Source of the DNA: Alphaproteobacteria bacterium
GTDB lineage: Bacteria; Pseudomonadota; Alphaproteobacteria; Reyranellales; Reyranellaceae
Assembly (NCBI GenBank): GCA_017307275.1
Contig: JAFKFK010000022.1
Location: 1 to 64,000, forward strand
Length of the DNA stretch: 64,000 nt
Direction of reading: 5' to 3'
Part shown: positions 57,879 through 64,000 of the stretch, piece by piece
Layout of the letters: the number at the start of each line of letters is the position of its first letter
Numbering within the stretch: the first letter of the stretch is position 1
Made by a program: the position numbers and the translations under genes
Notes under the pieces: model-generated
Told to the model about the DNA's origin: nothing
What the model saw: only the letters and a program-made list of their open reading frames with translations
Database searches by the model: none

Positions 57879-58250
57879 ATGATCTACAGAATGTTGCTCG
57901 GCCTCACCGTGTCAGGCGCATTGGCCGGTTGCCAGTCGCCCGGCCAACTCGCCCAGAAGGGGCCCGCCTGGAACGCCGTCTATCAGGTGCCCTACGAGAG
58001 GATGGCGAACTGCATCGCCGACCTCGAACGAGGCCCGATGGCCACCGTGACGCCCTCGATCTATTCGCAGGAGCGTCGGGCGAGGGTGGTCGTGACGGCG
58101 CCGACAGGCTCCGCGCTCGGCGAGTACGACATTCGTCAGATCTCCGCCCGAGACACCGAGGTTACCTATCGAAGCATCTACGGCGGGCCCGGCAGCGGTG
58201 CGGGAAGCGGCGCGCTGGAGAAAGCCAATCGTTGCGGTAATCCCGCCTAA
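57879..58250 (+). CDS. Small lipoprotein of unknown function
   Basis: A 123-residue protein with a lipoprotein signal: MIYRMLLGLTVSGALAGC, Cys18 in an LAGC lipobox. The mature part has two further cysteines (in MANCIADLE and NRCGNPA) that could form a disulfide, and the C-terminal GGPGSGAGSGAL is low in complexity. Start ATG at 57879. It is likely anchored to the periplasmic side of a membrane. No family is recognised. A 68-base gap separates it from the ABC-F gene. Confidence 0.65.
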   Translation: MIYRMLLGLTVSGALAGCQSPGQLAQKGPAWNAVYQVPYERMANCIADLERGPMATVTPSIYSQERRARVVVTAPTGSALGEYDIRQISARDTEVTYRSIYGGPGSGAGSGALEKANRCGNPA

Positions 58251-58263
58251 GGCGTCTTCCGCC

Positions 58264-58947
58264 CTACAGTGAAAGTCCGGCGATGGCCGCGCTCGGCGTC
58301 AGGCCGAAGTAACGGCTGAAGACGCGCGACAGGTGCGCGGTGTCGGCAAAGCCCGCATCCAGGGCGGCCGTCCGGACCAGCGCGCCATCGGCCATTTGCT
58401 GTGCCGCAAATTGCAAGGCCGACCAGGACTTGAACTGGCGAAAGCTCTGCCCGGTCGCCGCCTTGAAGCAACGCAAAGCCTGCGTGCGCTCCAGGTGCAG
58501 GCGGTGCGCCAGCTCACCCTGGTGCATGCGCTGCATCGGATCGGCATAGATCGCCCGAACGACTTCCGCCATCGGATCCCGCGGGGTGGCGGACGATACC
58601 GTCAATCTGGCCCGAAGCTCATTCGTGGCGTCTTCGGCTCCGCGGAGTGCCTCCCAGGCCAGTTGCGCCAACATACCACTCAGTGCCTGCGCCAGAGGCA
58701 CCTGGAAGGGAAACGGCAAGCCGTTCAGGTAGAGAACGTCGGCGCCGCGCTCGGGCAGGGCAACCGCATGCACGATGCCCGGCCTGACGAGCAGGATGTC
58801 GCCCTCCGCGCATAGTCCCTTGTGCTCCAGCCGCAGCGGCCCCGTTCGGCCGCCCAGCACGCAGGTGACGGCGTTTGCATGCGCCAGGAGCCGTCTGCTG
58901 CCGACCGGCAGGAGCGAATTACGGAAAGGGGACAGCGCGTCGGGCAT
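58264..58947 (-). CDS. AraC-family transcriptional regulator
   Basis: A 227-residue regulator. The start at 58947 gives a short N-terminal cupin-like effector domain (LEHKGLCAEGDILLVRPGIVHAV) and leaves the two-helix-turn-helix AraC domain at about 120-227. Its second half holds the standard AALDAGFADTAHLSRVFSRYFGLTPSA. It is 13 bases after the convergent lipoprotein gene. Regulatory target unknown; the adjacent SnoaL-like gene on the same strand is the nearest candidate. Confidence 0.85.
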   Translation of the reverse strand: MPDALSPFRNSLLPVGSRRLLAHANAVTCVLGGRTGPLRLEHKGLCAEGDILLVRPGIVHAVALPERGADVLYLNGLPFPFQVPLAQALSGMLAQLAWEALRGAEDATNELRARLTVSSATPRDPMAEVVRAIYADPMQRMHQGELAHRLHLERTQALRCFKAATGQSFRQFKSWSALQFAAQQMADGALVRTAALDAGFADTAHLSRVFSRYFGLTPSAAIAGLSL

Positions 58948-59012
58948 CGCCTCGACTATTTCCGGCCGATGCGTCCGGCGCAATAGAGGCCGCCGCGGCG
59001 GCCCCCTTGTGA

Positions 59013-59444
59013 CTACCTTTCGATGCCGGCCCTTGCAAAGGCTTCCTGATATTGCCGGCCATTCACGAACACATCCTTGCGCACGACCTGGCCAGCGGCA
59101 TTGACGGTGACCACGTCGAGCATCTCCACTCGTGCGGTGAAGGGCGTGCCGCCGGGTTCCACGAGTGCTGCAACCATCGTCCATTCGAGGACCCAGTGAT
59201 CGGCACCGTACAACAGGCGGCTCATCTCGAGGGTAAAGTCAAATGCGGCGAACAGTCCGATGCAGTGCTGGCGCAGCGCCTCCCGGCCCTCGACAGGCTC
59301 CGATCCGTTATGGACCCAGAAGATCGTGTCTTCCGAATGAAGGGATGCGATCAGGTCGGGATTCCGTGATTCCCAGCTCGCATGATAACGCTGAAACAGC
59401 GCTTCGAGCGTCGGCGGCGATTCGATCTGTCTGACGTCGGGCAT
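59013..59444 (-). CDS. SnoaL/NTF2-like protein
   Basis: A 143-residue NTF2-fold protein. ATG at 59444 with GGGAGAG upstream. It starts with a helix ending FQRYHASWESRNPDLIASLHSEDTIFWVHN, then GREALRQHCIGLFAAF, and ends in beta strands (VLEWTMVAALV and VEMLDVVTV). The family includes cyclases and hydrolases, but many members have no known reaction. It stands upstream of the AraC gene on the same strand. Confidence 0.75.
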   Translation of the reverse strand: MPDVRQIESPPTLEALFQRYHASWESRNPDLIASLHSEDTIFWVHNGSEPVEGREALRQHCIGLFAAFDFTLEMSRLLYGADHWVLEWTMVAALVEPGGTPFTARVEMLDVVTVNAAGQVVRKDVFVNGRQYQEAFARAGIER

Positions 59445-59581
59445 CTGCTCTCTCCCTTGTAGGCAGACAAACCCTATCCACATGCCGCGGCATCGCGTTG
59501 AACAAACGTGCATTACGCCTCGTTGGTCAACCGAAGGTAAGGTGGCCGAGAACTCGCGACTGCAACGACACGGGGCCGTCC

Positions 59582-60016
59582 ATGAACCAGCAGCAAACTC
59601 ATTCCTTCGCGCAGAGGAACAAGCAGAATTATCTCAGGGCCAAGGACGCCTACAACGCGCGCGATCTCGATGCCTGCATTGCCTATTACGCGCCCGACCA
59701 TCAGATCATGTCGAAGCCGATGCCGCGCGGCAGAGAGCATATCCGCAAATTCTTCGAGGAATCCTTTGCGACGTGGCCGGACATTCGGATCGTGGTCGAG
59801 AATGCACTCGCGGAGGATGACTGGGTCATGGGGCGGAGCATCACGACCGCGACACACTCCAGTACGGTGATGGGCGTTCCCGCGACCCACAAGACCATCG
59901 AGACGACCTTCTGGGACCTTCATCGCTTCGACCGCGAGGGCCTGATCATCCAGACCTGGAACTTGATGGATGGCCTGTCGATGATGAGCCAACTGGGCCT
60001 CATGCCATCGCGTTGA
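59582..60016 (+). CDS. SnoaL-like ester cyclase family protein
   Basis: A 144-residue NTF2-fold protein from the ATG at 59582. The N-terminal helix contains YLRAKDAYNARDLDACIAYYAPDHQIMS, then PRGREHIRKFFEESFATWPDIRIVVEN, and a strand with THKTIETTFWDLHRFD, the pattern of the SnoaL ester-cyclase group. It is divergent from the other SnoaL-like gene, and the two differ in sequence. Substrate unknown. Confidence 0.75.
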   Translation: MNQQQTHSFAQRNKQNYLRAKDAYNARDLDACIAYYAPDHQIMSKPMPRGREHIRKFFEESFATWPDIRIVVENALAEDDWVMGRSITTATHSSTVMGVPATHKTIETTFWDLHRFDREGLIIQTWNLMDGLSMMSQLGLMPSR

Positions 60017-60200
60017 AACCCGAAGAGGGGCCGTCACCTGCCAGAACGGTCTTGTCCTCTCGCCACAAATTGATCACAGCCACCGGCCGAGCGACGATTC
60101 GTCGAGTGATCTGCCCAAGCCTGTTGATTAAGAATCCGCAACGCACGACGGCAAAGCGCTACATTGCGCTCTCGACCACTACGCGCATAGGCAGAGCACG

Positions 60201-61277
60201 ATGACGAGCACCGTCCCTGAGATGCGCTCCAACAAGCTGGTGAGCATGGATATCGATCAGCTGCGAGGATGGGCGGCGTTCATGGACAAGGCCATGATCG
60301 CAAGCCTCGTCGCGACCATCCTGGCCGTTGTGGCGCTCGGCATCACGACATGGCAGTCGTTCAAGTACGGCGCTGCCGTGCGCGCCCACGAGCAGGCCGC
60401 CGTCGATCGATACAAGGGAATCGAAACCCATTCGGGGCAGCTCGAACAGGATGTCGCGGCGGCACGCGACCGGGCGAAGGCACTCGAACAGGAGGTTTCC
60501 TCGGCGCGGGGGAGGACGGCCGCTCTCGAGCAGGAGATGTCCGCGGCGCGGGAACGGGCCGTAGCACTGGAGCAGCAGGCCTCCGCAGCGCGCGAGCGTG
60601 CGGTGGCGTTCGAGCAGGCGGCGCGTGACGCCAACGAGCGGGTAGCCAAGGCAGCCCGCGAGAGCGCCGCCGCCAGTGAGAAGACAGCCAGTGAAAAGGC
60701 GGCCGCCGAGAAGGCAGCGGCACCGTCGCTCGATGCAGCAGCAATTCAGCAGCGGGTTGCCGATCTGGCGAAGCTCGTCCGAGAGGCGACTGCGCGCGCG
60801 GCGGACCCGACGCCGGGGAGCACGGCAGAGACGCCGCGTCCGCCTCAGAAAGAGGTAACACCAGAAGGTACCGCGGCAAGCCGCAACGAACCGTTGTTGC
60901 CGATCGTTGCGAGCCTGCGGAAGTATGCCGGCACAAAGGCCGCCGTGTTCGTGCTCGATCAGGTATCCGACGCACCGGCAGTAGGCTCGACGATCTCCGC
61001 CTACCTCAGCGATGCCGGTTGGGCACCGCAGACATGGACGTGGACGGGCGTGGCGGGACTCTTCGGCGTGACCGTGCTCATCAAGGAAGGCAGCGACGCC
61101 GCAACGAACGAGGCCGCGTCAACTCTCGTGGAAGACCTGCGCACGGCCGGCTTCAATGCGACGAAGGGCGACTGGCCGGCGGGTTGGCATCGGTTCCGCG
61201 GCACGCTCAACGGTCCGCAAATGCCAGCCGCGACGGACGCTCCCATCCGGATTGTCATCGGGTCAAAGCCACGCTGA
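60201..61277 (+). CDS. Membrane-anchored coiled-coil protein with 14-residue repeats
   Basis: A 358-residue protein with one membrane helix (residues 31-50), then a long helical coiled coil (about 55-175) including five in-phase 14-residue units (81-150, LEQ-x-x-x-A-R-x-R-A-type), an Ala-rich linker, a Pro/Thr segment (205-225), and a C-terminal domain of about 125 residues (LRKYAGTKAAVFVLDQVSD to IRIVIGSKPR) with alpha/beta character. No name is recognised. Orientation is probably with the C-terminal domain in the periplasm. It has its own 184-base upstream gap. Confidence 0.7.
   Translation: MTSTVPEMRSNKLVSMDIDQLRGWAAFMDKAMIASLVATILAVVALGITTWQSFKYGAAVRAHEQAAVDRYKGIETHSGQLEQDVAAARDRAKALEQEVSSARGRTAALEQEMSAARERAVALEQQASAARERAVAFEQAARDANERVAKAARESAAASEKTASEKAAAEKAAAPSLDAAAIQQRVADLAKLVREATARAADPTPGSTAETPRPPQKEVTPEGTAASRNEPLLPIVASLRKYAGTKAAVFVLDQVSDAPAVGSTISAYLSDAGWAPQTWTWTGVAGLFGVTVLIKEGSDAATNEAASTLVEDLRTAGFNATKGDWPAGWHRFRGTLNGPQMPAATDAPIRIVIGSKPR
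60441..60650 (+). repeat. Five 42-base repeats in a coiled-coil gene
   Basis: Five consecutive in-frame 42-base units encode 14-residue repeats beginning L/F-E-Q and mostly ending A-R-x-R-A-x-A. Fourteen residues are two heptads, so the repeat preserves coiled-coil phase. Units differ by several substitutions but have no indels. Confidence 0.8.
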
Positions 61278-61315
61278 CTTGCTGACAGATCGGCGCGTAG
61301 CTGGGTGGAGAGGTG

Positions 61316-61906
61316 ATGCAGGTTGATCCCGCCAAGGTCCGCACGTTCAAGGATGCCGAGAGCTTCTACAAATGGCTTGGCAATAACCATGACAAAGACA
61401 ATGAGGTTTGGATCAAGATCCACAAGGTCGGGTCGGGGCTGAAATCGATCACGCCCAAGGAAGCCATCGACGTCGTGCTTTGCTGGGGCTGGATCGATGG
61501 TCTGCGCAAGAGCTTCGACGACAAGAGCTTCCTGCAACGCTACTCGCCGCGCGGAAAGAAAGGCACCTGGAGCCAGATCAACGTCGACAATGTCGCCCGG
61601 TTGATCGGTGATGGGCGAATGACAGCGCATGGGCTCCGCGAGGTCGAAGCAGCCAAGGCCGACGGGCGCTGGGCGCGGGCTTACAAGAGCGGCAAGGACA
61701 TGAAGATCCCCGACGATCTCCAGGCCGCGATCGATGCCGAACCCAAAGCCAAGGCGATGCTGGCGACGCTCAGTGCGCAGAACCGCTTTGCGCTGGCCTT
61801 CCGCACCCACAACATGAAGACCGAGGCTGGGCGGAAGAAGAAGATCGAGACCTTCGTTGCGATGCTCAGGCGTGGCGAGACGATCTACCCGCAGCGCCGG
61901 AAGTAG
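61316..61906 (+). CDS. YdeI/OmpD-associated family protein
   Basis: A 196-residue protein. The ATG at 61316 follows a GGAGAGG. Conserved parts are SFYKWLGNNHDKDNEVWIKIHKVGSG, then EAIDVVLCWGWIDGLRKSFDDKSFLQRYSPRGKKGTWSQIN, and YKSGKDMKIPDDLQAAI. This is the YdeI family, described as bacteriocin-protection or OmpD-associated proteins with uncertain mechanism. Its 3' end overlaps the convergent transporter gene by 41 bases. Confidence 0.87.
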   Translation: MQVDPAKVRTFKDAESFYKWLGNNHDKDNEVWIKIHKVGSGLKSITPKEAIDVVLCWGWIDGLRKSFDDKSFLQRYSPRGKKGTWSQINVDNVARLIGDGRMTAHGLREVEAAKADGRWARAYKSGKDMKIPDDLQAAIDAEPKAKAMLATLSAQNRFALAFRTHNMKTEAGRKKKIETFVAMLRRGETIYPQRRK

Positions 61907-62771
61907 GGCCCGGCAGCGTCGCCGCTGATTGCTGCACGCGCTGGCTCAGCCAGACGCTGCCGAGTACGACGACCATGCCGGCTATCTGCGCAGCGCCGAG
62001 GGATTGGCCGAGGATGGACCAGCCGAGAATGACGGCCGTCATCGGGCTCAGGAAGCCGAGTGGTGCCACCACGGAAGGCTCCAGCCGCGCGATGCCGCGG
62101 AACCAGAGGATGTAGGTGAGTGCCGCTCCAATCACGCCGAGCCATATGAAGCCCATCAGATTTGCCGCGGTAAGGGCAGGCAGCGATGGCTCCAGGATCA
62201 GAGCGGCGGGCAGCAGCAGCAATCCGCCCGCCGTCAACTGCCACGCCGTGAAGGTCAGCGGCGAGACAGGCGGCTGCCACCGGCGGGTCAGCACCGTTCC
62301 GAACGCCATGGAGACGGCGCCGCCGAGGCCCGCGGCGATGCCGATCGGATCGAGGGCGGCGCGCGGCGTCAGGATCAGGAGGGCCACGCCGCCCATGCCA
62401 GCGATGGCGGCAACGATGGCCAATGGGCGGATCGGCGATCCGAGCAGGGGGCGCGCCAGCAGGATCACGATCAGCGGCTGGATGGCGCCAACGGTCGCCG
62501 CTACGCCGCCCGGCAGCCGATAGGCCGCAACGAAAAGCAGCCACCAGAAGATCGTGAAGTTGAGGGCGCCCAGGATCAGGACGCGGCTCCACCAGATGCC
62601 CTGGGGCAATTGACGAACGATCACGAGCAACAGGAGGCCCGCGGGCAAGGCGCGCAGCATGGCCACCGTCCAGGGATAACCCTGCGGCAGGAGTTCGGTC
62701 GTTACCAGATAGGTGCTGCCCCAGATCGCCGGCGCGATGGCGGTGAGCAGGAGATCGACTTTGCGGGACAT
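61866..62771 (-). CDS. EamA/DMT-family exporter
   Basis: A 301-residue membrane protein with ten hydrophobic helices in two EamA halves (residues about 5-135 and 145-285). WGSTYLVTTELLPQG at the N-terminus and FLSPMTAVILGWSILGQ near the end are characteristic of the drug/metabolite transporter superfamily. It probably exports an amino acid, drug or small metabolite. It is divergent from a MarR gene across 82 bases that hold two palindromic operators, so MarR very likely controls it. Confidence 0.88.
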   Translation of the reverse strand: MSRKVDLLLTAIAPAIWGSTYLVTTELLPQGYPWTVAMLRALPAGLLLLVIVRQLPQGIWWSRVLILGALNFTIFWWLLFVAAYRLPGGVAATVGAIQPLIVILLARPLLGSPIRPLAIVAAIAGMGGVALLILTPRAALDPIGIAAGLGGAVSMAFGTVLTRRWQPPVSPLTFTAWQLTAGGLLLLPAALILEPSLPALTAANLMGFIWLGVIGAALTYILWFRGIARLEPSVVAPLGFLSPMTAVILGWSILGQSLGAAQIAGMVVVLGSVWLSQRVQQSAATLPGPTSGAAGRSSRHA

Positions 62772-62789
62772 GCAGCGCGCTTTCCGAGT

Positions 62790-62807
62790 TATCTTGACCT
62801 CAAGATA
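62790..62807. promoter_or_regulatory. MarR operator, site 1
   Basis: TATCTTGACCTCAAGATA: two perfect 8-base arms around CC. It lies on the exporter side of the intergenic region. It shares its arms with site 2 and is centred 26 bases from it, close to two and a half helical turns. Confidence 0.8.
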
Positions 62808-62815
62808 GTTGTAGA

Positions 62816-62833
62816 TGTCTTGACGTCAAGATA
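62816..62833. promoter_or_regulatory. MarR operator, site 2
   Basis: TGTCTTGACGTCAAGATA contains a perfect 14-base palindrome at 62818-62831. It matches site 1 at 16 of 18 bases. Its TTGACG (62820-62825) could also be the -35 box of the MarR gene, with GATAAA (62843-62848) after 17 bases, so binding here would block MarR transcription directly. Confidence 0.8.
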
Positions 62834-62853
62834 TCTGCCGAAGATAAATCGCC

Positions 62854-63342
62854 ATGGACCCTGTCGACGACATTCTTGCGCAGTGGCACCGCGAGCGGCC
62901 CGACCTGGATGTCGGTCCCATGGGCCTGATCGGTCGCCTCCGGCGCATCTCGCATCACCTGACACGCGAGATGGAGAAGACCTTTGCGCGGCATGGCCTG
63001 AACGATGCCACCTTCGACGTGCTGGCGACGCTGCGCCGCTCCGGGCCGCCCTACAGCCTGTCGCCGGGCGATCTGCTGGCCACGATGATGATCACCTCCG
63101 GCACCATGACCAACCGCGTCGATCAGCTCGAGAAGGTGGGGCTGGTCGAGAGAACACAGAACCCCGAAGACGGGCGCGGTGTCATCATCTCGCTGACGGA
63201 CGAAGGGTTTGCCGTCATCGACGCCGCGGTGACGGACCATGTCGCCACCCAGTCACGGCTGACCTCGATGCTGTCGCCGAAGGACAAGGCGACGCTCAAT
63301 CGCCTGCTGAGCAAGTATCTGGTGGCGATAACCGGCTCCTGA
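62854..63342 (+). CDS. MarR-family transcriptional regulator
   Basis: A 162-residue winged-helix repressor. The DNA-binding core is at about 45-120, with LATLRRSGPPYSLSPGDLLATMMITSGTMTNRVDQLEKVGLVERTQNPEDGRGVIISLTDEGF in the recognition helix and wing (quoted in two parts of the same region). It likely binds the two 18-base palindromes upstream, repressing itself and the exporter until a ligand arrives. The ATG is 6 bases beyond a -10-like box, so the mRNA may be leaderless. Its 3' end overlaps the convergent hydrolase gene by 47 bases. Confidence 0.9.
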   Translation: MDPVDDILAQWHRERPDLDVGPMGLIGRLRRISHHLTREMEKTFARHGLNDATFDVLATLRRSGPPYSLSPGDLLATMMITSGTMTNRVDQLEKVGLVERTQNPEDGRGVIISLTDEGFAVIDAAVTDHVATQSRLTSMLSPKDKATLNRLLSKYLVAITGS

Positions 63343-64000
63343 AGAAGGCCAGGATTTCGTCACGCGCTGCGATTGTCGGCTGGCCGGCTTCGTCGATGAG
63401 ATGGGCGGTCACGACGCTGTGCGGCGTCGGGACATGACGCGCAAAGAACGGCGCAACGTCGGTATTGGCCGACGCGTCGGGCAGAACACGCCCGACGAAA
63501 CGGTCGCCCAGCGCCTGGGCGTAGGCCGCGAAGCGCTGCGCCCGACAGAAATGGTCGCCCTCAAAGCGATAGGCCAGCACAGTGAGGTCTTCACGCTTCA
63601 GGCGGTCACTGACGGTGCGGAGATCGTCGGGGGCGATCTCGAGTCCACCTGGATCGTTGAGCGGTAACGACGGCTGCGACAATACCGGCGCCAGCACGGC
63701 AGGTTCGAGCATCATCGTGAGCGCGAAGTTGCCGGTGAAGCACATACCGATGGCGCCGACGCCCGGGCCGCCGCATTCCTGATGGGCGAACCTCGCCAGT
63801 GCCATGAGCCATCGCGTCACCGGACTCGACTGATTGGCGGCGAGGGCGCGGAACTCGGCACTGACACAGGCGCGCTGGAAAATAGCCGCTCCCTCGTCGG
63901 CGCCAGGCACGGCACCGTCGCGACCGAACAGTGAGGGCATGTAGACGGTGAAGCCGGCATCGCGGACCCATCGGCTGAAGCGGGCGACATGGGGGCTGAT
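63296..64000 (-). CDS. Dienelactone hydrolase family protein, 5' end beyond window
   Basis: At least 234 residues on the minus strand, entering from the right edge with SPHVARFSRWVRDAGFTVYM and PSLFGRDG, typical of the alpha/beta-hydrolase DLH family. The nucleophile elbow is GAIGMCFTGNF, with Cys in the family's usual position, and the His lies in the C-terminal VVTAHLIDEAG. Members hydrolyse dienelactones or other small esters. The start lies outside the window. The 3' end overlaps the MarR gene by 47 bases. Confidence 0.87.
   Translation of the reverse strand: MSPHVARFSRWVRDAGFTVYMPSLFGRDGAVPGADEGAAIFQRACVSAEFRALAANQSSPVTRWLMALARFAHQECGGPGVGAIGMCFTGNFALTMMLEPAVLAPVLSQPSLPLNDPGGLEIAPDDLRTVSDRLKREDLTVLAYRFEGDHFCRAQRFAAYAQALGDRFVGRVLPDASANTDVAPFFARHVPTPHSVVTAHLIDEAGQPTIAARDEILAFFRSRLSPPDTCSAGD

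Noticed and set aside
61929..63437. Plus-strand open frame across the EamA and MarR genes (502 codons)
   Set aside because: It is antisense to a ten-helix transporter and out of frame with a clear MarR protein, with no domain of its own.

Overview
The window is high-GC chromosomal DNA with tightly packed genes, many start/stop overlaps and frequent GTG/TTG starts. Gene content (an AraC/MarR/EamA/dienelactone hydrolase neighbourhood, an LLM flavin oxidoreductase, a short GumB-like export protein with a BBP2-type outer-membrane barrel, DUF2161) points to an alphaproteobacterium. A Reyranella-like or other rhizobial/rhodospirillal lineage is my guess, not something the sequence proves.

Layout. 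1-3777: an amidase cut by the left edge, a DUF2161 nuclease-like protein, a CpdA-like phosphoesterase, a methyltransferase and a transglutaminase-like protein. 3847-40432: a large exopolysaccharide/capsule locus. It holds a priming sugar transferase, an O-antigen ligase/Wzy-like protein, a second polymerase-like membrane protein, an AsnB-type amidotransferase, a Wzm/Wzt ABC exporter with a glycan-binding tail, about a dozen glycosyltransferases, two or three methyltransferases and a PIG-L deacetylase. It also holds a secretion block: a PLQ-repeat secreted protein, an outer-membrane barrel, a GumB-like export lipoprotein and a Wzc/GumC-like chain-length regulator with BY-kinase. The sugar-nucleotide enzymes are a UDP-HexNAc dehydrogenase and UDP-galactopyranose mutase, so galactofuranose and uronic acid (possibly amidated) are likely components of the polymer. 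An LLM oxidoreductase interrupts this region.

40706-54280: housekeeping genes. These are an Fe-ADH homologue without metal ligands, a cystathionine gamma-synthase family enzyme, tRNA-Gln(CUG), Ppx/GppA, RlmE, guaB and guaA, an RsmB-type methyltransferase, a GNAT protein, and two SGNH-type proteins that flank guaB.

54281-55995: a small, visibly AT-richer island inserted exactly at the 3' end of guaA. The last 37 codons of guaA (54170-54280) recur as a decayed copy, without indels, at 55996-56106. This is the footprint of site-specific integration into guaA. The island carries three small unrecognised genes, each with HEPN-like features (two with clear R-x4-H motifs), and no integrase. I consider it the most interesting candidate system in the window.

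56182-64000: an ABC-F ATPase, a small lipoprotein, an AraC regulator, two SnoaL-like proteins, a membrane coiled-coil protein with five exact 14-residue repeats, a YdeI-like protein, and an EamA exporter divergent from a MarR regulator with two palindromic operators between them. A dienelactone hydrolase is cut by the right edge.
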